Origin: Paenibacillus sp. HWE-109
GTDB taxonomy: Bacteria > Bacillota > Bacilli > Paenibacillales > NBRC-103111
Reading direction: 5' to 3'
Assembly (NCBI RefSeq): GCF_022163125.1
Contig: NZ_CP091881.1
Span: 806,001-870,000 of the forward strand
Length of the DNA: 64,000 nt
Shown here: positions 61,255 through 64,000 of the stretch, in pieces
Numbering within the stretch: position 1 is the first letter of the stretch
Layout of the letters: every line of letters starts with the position of its first letter
Translations under genes and position numbers: made by a program
Notes under the pieces: model-generated
What the model was told of the DNA's origin: nothing
Database searches by the model: none
What the model saw: the letters and a program-made list of their open reading frames with translations, nothing else

Positions 61255-61658
61255 TTTGTTTTTAGGAAGTGTTCTACCTGACCATTGGATAATGAAACTG
61301 AAATGATGCCTTTAGCGATATCATGATGATTAATCTCCAAAAAAAGTGTGGATTGGTCAGCTAATTTAAACATTTTGTGTACAGCATCTATGCATGCTTC
61401 CGGAACCTTATTAACTGCTTTATAAACATCCTCAACTTTATTGCAAATGGATTCTCCAAACAGATGAAGCGTTGTTCTTTCGTTACAATAAACCCTGATT
61501 TCAAAACAATGGTCGATTAGACCAGGGAACCAATCAATAAATTTGCGGCTAAAGTCGGCCATATCGAGTCTTTCGGTATGTATTTTAATTGGACTAACCA
61601 AGTTACCAGCTTGGATTTCAATTTTTTCATCACAAATCAATATCTTAAAATTCGCCAT
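61248..61658 (-). CDS. Hypothetical protein, antisense to the array
   Basis: 136 residues, start ATG 61658 behind GGCGGG. Soluble (KILICDEKIEIQAGNLVSPI; DFSRKFIDWFPGLIDHCFEI; STLFLEINHHDIAKGIISVS). Family not recognised. It is the only small gene of the array on the minus strand; its stop codon lies inside module C of the neighbouring CBR copy. Confidence 0.55.
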   Translation of the reverse strand: MANFKILICDEKIEIQAGNLVSPIKIHTERLDMADFSRKFIDWFPGLIDHCFEIRVYCNERTTLHLFGESICNKVEDVYKAVNKVPEACIDAVHKMFKLADQSTLFLEINHHDIAKGIISVSLSNGQVEHFLKTKI

Positions 61659-61925
61659 AAATAACCCGCCTTACGCATTTATTTATCTATTAGATTACTC
61701 CATCCCAGGCTATCGGGGAATAAGAACATTATCTCTTACAGATCGATTGTAGGAAAGTCATTACCTTAACGATTCCTCATAGAGGGAGATTAGCGTAGGT
61801 GCAGGATAATGTAATAAAGCGAAAGAAAGTTTTCCTAGTGCTTAGATTAAGATAAGGCTCCTTTAAAAGCACTACATGCTACCCGTGTATGTTCTTTAAT
61901 TAATATTTGGAAATGGAATATAATA

Positions 61926-61994
61926 GAGGAGGGTCCTATCCCAAGCGAAGGCGCGGGAGCTTCCTATTTTTATTGAACTACCGGGCAGTATAGC
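61926..61994 (+). repeat. CBR copy (B and C)
   Basis: AGGAGG ... CTTCCT outer stem with inner GGGTCCTATCCC, then TTGAACTACCGGGCAGTATA. Module A not visible. Last copy in the window. Confidence 0.7.
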
Positions 61995-62160
61995 GCCGAT
62001 ATAGGTTAAACTGGTAAGGGAGTTTTTATTAAAAACCTATAACGCATTTTGAAGGCACGATTTAAAATGTGGAAATTGTGATATCAAGCCTTTGAGAAAA
62101 TTATCTCGTTTTACAGAAAAAGAGGAAACAAATTCCTTAGTTAGGTGTGGTGAAATAGCT

Positions 62161-62997
62161 TTGGAAAACAATAAGATTAAAATACTTGGAGAGTTTTTAA
62201 AATCCCGTCGTGAACGGATTAAACCGGATCATATCGAGATTGCTAGTCGTTACGGAAGAAGAAGAACGCCGGGTTTGCGCAGAGAAGAGGTTGCCCAGCT
62301 TGCGGGTGTGAGTATCACCTGGTATACCTGGCTGGAACAGGGCAGAGTTGGTTCTGTTTCAAGGGAAGTCCTAGAGAGCGTCGCCCGAGCATTGCAATTA
62401 ACTTCTGATGAACAGGCTCATTTGCTTCGATTGGCTGATTACGGAGGGGAGAGGAATGCTAGTCCGAGTACCGGGAAAGCATACCCCGAACTTCAGAACA
62501 TTATCGACCAAGTGAACTACCCAGCCATTATAGCAAATCATCGAACGGAGGTGCTGGCTTACAATCGGATGGCAACCGAAATTATTACGGATTTCCATGC
62601 CATTCCCGCTGATGAACGCGTAATGACGCAATTAATATTTACAGAACCAAATCTGCGTAAGCAGTTGGTAAACTGGAATGCATTTGCAAATTATACCATG
62701 GGTGTATTTCGGATTTATTATGACCAAAAGGCCGGCGATCACTGGTTTGAGTCTTTCGTCAAGCAAATGTGCCTCGAATGCGGGGAATTTAAGAGGTTAT
62801 GGCAATTGCACAATATTCAAGAAAAGAAAGCTATCCTTTACACGTTTGATCATTGTGTTGCTGGGCGATTGTTTTTTCAATTGAATACTTTTTCTAATAT
62901 TAACGGCGATGAAGACCTTCATTGCTGTATATTTACTCCTATCGCAAGTACCGGTACGGAGGAAAAATTAGCGGAATTGCGACAATTATCCTATTAG
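62161..62997 (+). CDS. XRE-family regulator with MmyB-like ligand-binding domain
   Basis: About 278 residues from TTG 62161 (LENNKIKILGEFLKSRRERI); the frame also extends to TTG 62092 without family-like sequence. HTH_3/XRE domain: RRTPGLRREEVAQLAGVSIT and WYTWLEQGRVGSVSREVLES (about 30-75). The C-terminal domain is of the MmyB-like PAS-related type (PAIIANHRTEVLAYNRMATE ...). Such regulators commonly control an adjacent short-chain or medium-chain dehydrogenase gene; the next gene fits. Confidence 0.85.
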   Translation: MENNKIKILGEFLKSRRERIKPDHIEIASRYGRRRTPGLRREEVAQLAGVSITWYTWLEQGRVGSVSREVLESVARALQLTSDEQAHLLRLADYGGERNASPSTGKAYPELQNIIDQVNYPAIIANHRTEVLAYNRMATEIITDFHAIPADERVMTQLIFTEPNLRKQLVNWNAFANYTMGVFRIYYDQKAGDHWFESFVKQMCLECGEFKRLWQLHNIQEKKAILYTFDHCVAGRLFFQLNTFSNINGDEDLHCCIFTPIASTGTEEKLAELRQLSY

Positions 62998-63083
62998 TCG
63001 GGATACCTGTATAAAGGCAAACTGGTTGACTCCTTGAATGTGAAATATAATGAGCTCATTCCCAATCTAGGAGGTCATTTAAA

Positions 63084-64000
63084 ATGAAAGCCATTGTAAT
63101 CGATCAACCAGGAGGACCGGCAAGCTTAAAATGGTGCGAAAAGAGGGATCTGCAGCCGACCCCAGGCAGGCTTACCATTGATGTTGCATATGCCGGAGTT
63201 GGTTATTTTGAAGTGCTGATGAGCCGTGGTGAATTTATGTCCGATTTTCCGTTGCCGCTTACTCCTGGTTTAGAAGTGTCAGGACACGTACGTGCCATTG
63301 GGGAAGGCGTAGAGGGATTCTACGTCGGTCAACCCGTAGCCTCTATGACGCTGCTTGATTTTAACGGGTTTGCATCTGTCGCGAACGTTCGGCCAGATTT
63401 GACGGTTCCGTTGGATCAATTAGGGGCAGATCTTGACTTGGCGACAGCGGCAGCTTCTATTGTAAATCTGACGACGGCTTACCTGGCCATTAAAGATGTG
63501 TATAGAATGAGAACAGGCGACAACGTACTTATTCATGCAGCCGTAGGCGGTTTGGGCAGCTTTCTTGGACAAGTTGCTAAACGTTTGGGAGCAGGCAAAG
63601 TATTGGGGACTGTTGGAAGCCAAGAGAAGGCTAAGCTTGCCGCTTCCTTCGGATATGACGAATTATTTGTCCGATCTGATTTTGTTGAGCAGACTCTGAA
63701 GGCTACAGGACAAAAAGGCGTTCATGCTGTCTTTGACCCGGTCGGGGGAAGCATGCGTAAACAAAGCTTAGAGGTGCTTCGCCCGTTAGGCCATTTGATT
63801 GTTGTTGGAAACGCCAGCGGTGATCAGGATGTCTCGCATTCTTTTAACCAAATATGGTTTTCCAACAAGCAGTCCGCTGGTTTTACATTAGGCGGATACG
63901 CTGAAAGCAATCCTGCAGAGACCGGGAAAGCGGCACGGGAAGCGTTAGGCATGCTGGCAAGAAAAGAAATCCGTGCTGAGATTCACGGCGTGTATCCTCT
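63084..64000 (+). CDS. Quinone oxidoreductase-type medium-chain dehydrogenase, 3' end outside window
   Basis: Starts ATG 63084 behind GGAGG and runs open past the window end (about 305 residues visible). N-terminal GroES-like domain with PLTPGLEVSGHVRAIGEGVEG and no zinc ligands; Rossmann part with NVLIHAAVGGLGSFLGQVAK, which binds NADPH; VFDPVGG follows. This is the zeta-crystallin / quinone oxidoreductase (QOR) subgroup that reduces quinones or enones with NADPH. Probably regulated by the XRE gene 86 bases upstream. Confidence 0.85.
   Translation, partial: MKAIVIDQPGGPASLKWCEKRDLQPTPGRLTIDVAYAGVGYFEVLMSRGEFMSDFPLPLTPGLEVSGHVRAIGEGVEGFYVGQPVASMTLLDFNGFASVANVRPDLTVPLDQLGADLDLATAAASIVNLTTAYLAIKDVYRMRTGDNVLIHAAVGGLGSFLGQVAKRLGAGKVLGTVGSQEKAKLAASFGYDELFVRSDFVEQTLKATGQKGVHAVFDPVGGSMRKQSLEVLRPLGHLIVVGNASGDQDVSHSFNQIWFSNKQSAGFTLGGYAESNPAETGKAAREALGMLARKEIRAEIHGVYP

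Noticed and set aside
8319..61994. Canonical attC sites
   Set aside because: The layout resembles attC cassettes, but modules A and C lack a paired RYYYAAC / GTTRRRY core; they behave more as direct repeats than inverted ones, and no integrase is present. I therefore describe the repeats as attC-like in arrangement only.
38671..61994. CRISPR array
   Set aside because: Repeat spacing is 0.5-7 kb with genes in between, and the repeats are structured but variable; no short regular spacers and no cas genes.
8319..61994. CBR copies as ordinary rho-independent terminators only
   Set aside because: Some hairpins are followed by T-runs and may terminate, but conserved modules A and C on both sides, copies without T-runs, and copies next to an antisense gene do not fit a pure terminator role.
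1..64000. tRNA, rRNA or known riboswitch genes
   Set aside because: I looked for tRNA-like cloverleaf ends, T-box and common riboswitch motifs on both strands by eye and found none I could support; a covariance scan could still find one.

Overview
The window looks like chromosome of an endospore-forming, low-to-mid GC Firmicute, most likely Paenibacillus or a close relative. It has a gerABC-type germinant-receptor operon, two damaged copies of a sigma-K-type sporulation sigma factor, a wrecked kapB-like gene, YesM/YesN-type two-component regulation of a lipoprotein-dependent sugar ABC importer, and many AraC regulators. No species marker (rRNA, core ribosomal gene) is present, so genus is an inference.

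Layout. 0-3.1 kb: 3' part of a six-hairpin glycosidase gene, then gene debris (oxidoreductase, histidine kinase and IS6 transposase fragments). 3.4-7.2 kb: intact gerA-gerB-gerC operon. 7.3-8.4 kb: decayed genes. 8.5-10.4 kb: divergent hxlR/azoreductase pair and a GNAT gene. 10.4-17.3 kb: decayed IS6 and two IS110-family elements around an AraC/EamA pair and csaA, ending in a damaged sigma-K fragment. 17.3-38 kb: a sugar island containing an orphan ABC ATPase, YesN/YesM (with a doubled sensor region), solute-binding protein plus two permeases, SGNH hydrolase, secreted beta-helix protein, AraC regulator and a nine-gene catabolic operon. That operon reads as mutarotase, sugar dehydrogenase, lactonase, aldonate dehydratase(s), 2-keto-3-deoxy-aldonate dehydrogenase and fumarylacetoacetase-type hydrolase, i.e. 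oxidative non-phosphorylated breakdown of a (deoxy)sugar. The island ends in a second sigma-K fragment. 38.6-62 kb: a long run of mostly single, small accessory genes (nucleotidyltransferase, VOC, Nudix, GNAT, DUF-type, cupin, small membrane protein, methyltransferase remnant), with some larger resident genes between them (galactokinase, DHA2 efflux pump, AraC, copper amine oxidase, TetR pair, AraC/hydrolase pair). 62-64 kb: an XRE regulator and the start of a quinone-oxidoreductase-type dehydrogenase.

The most striking feature is a structured repeat, here called CBR (cassette-boundary repeat), present in about 25 full, partial or decayed copies between 8.3 and 62 kb. A full copy has module A (consensus GCTAACGGGnAACGATAGTT, often a small hairpin), module B (an 8-14 bp perfect or near-perfect hairpin whose sequence differs between copies while pairing is kept) and module C (consensus TTGAAGTAACGGGCAGTnTA). 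Nearly every small accessory gene lies in one orientation between two such copies, as gene cassettes do in an integron. However, the half-sites do not match the canonical attC core and no integrase lies in the window. I regard this as the best candidate for an undescribed gene-capture or shuffling system. Several genes are cut exactly at a repeat, one copy looks like the product of recombination between modules A and C, and decayed IS110-family elements sit next to two broken copies.
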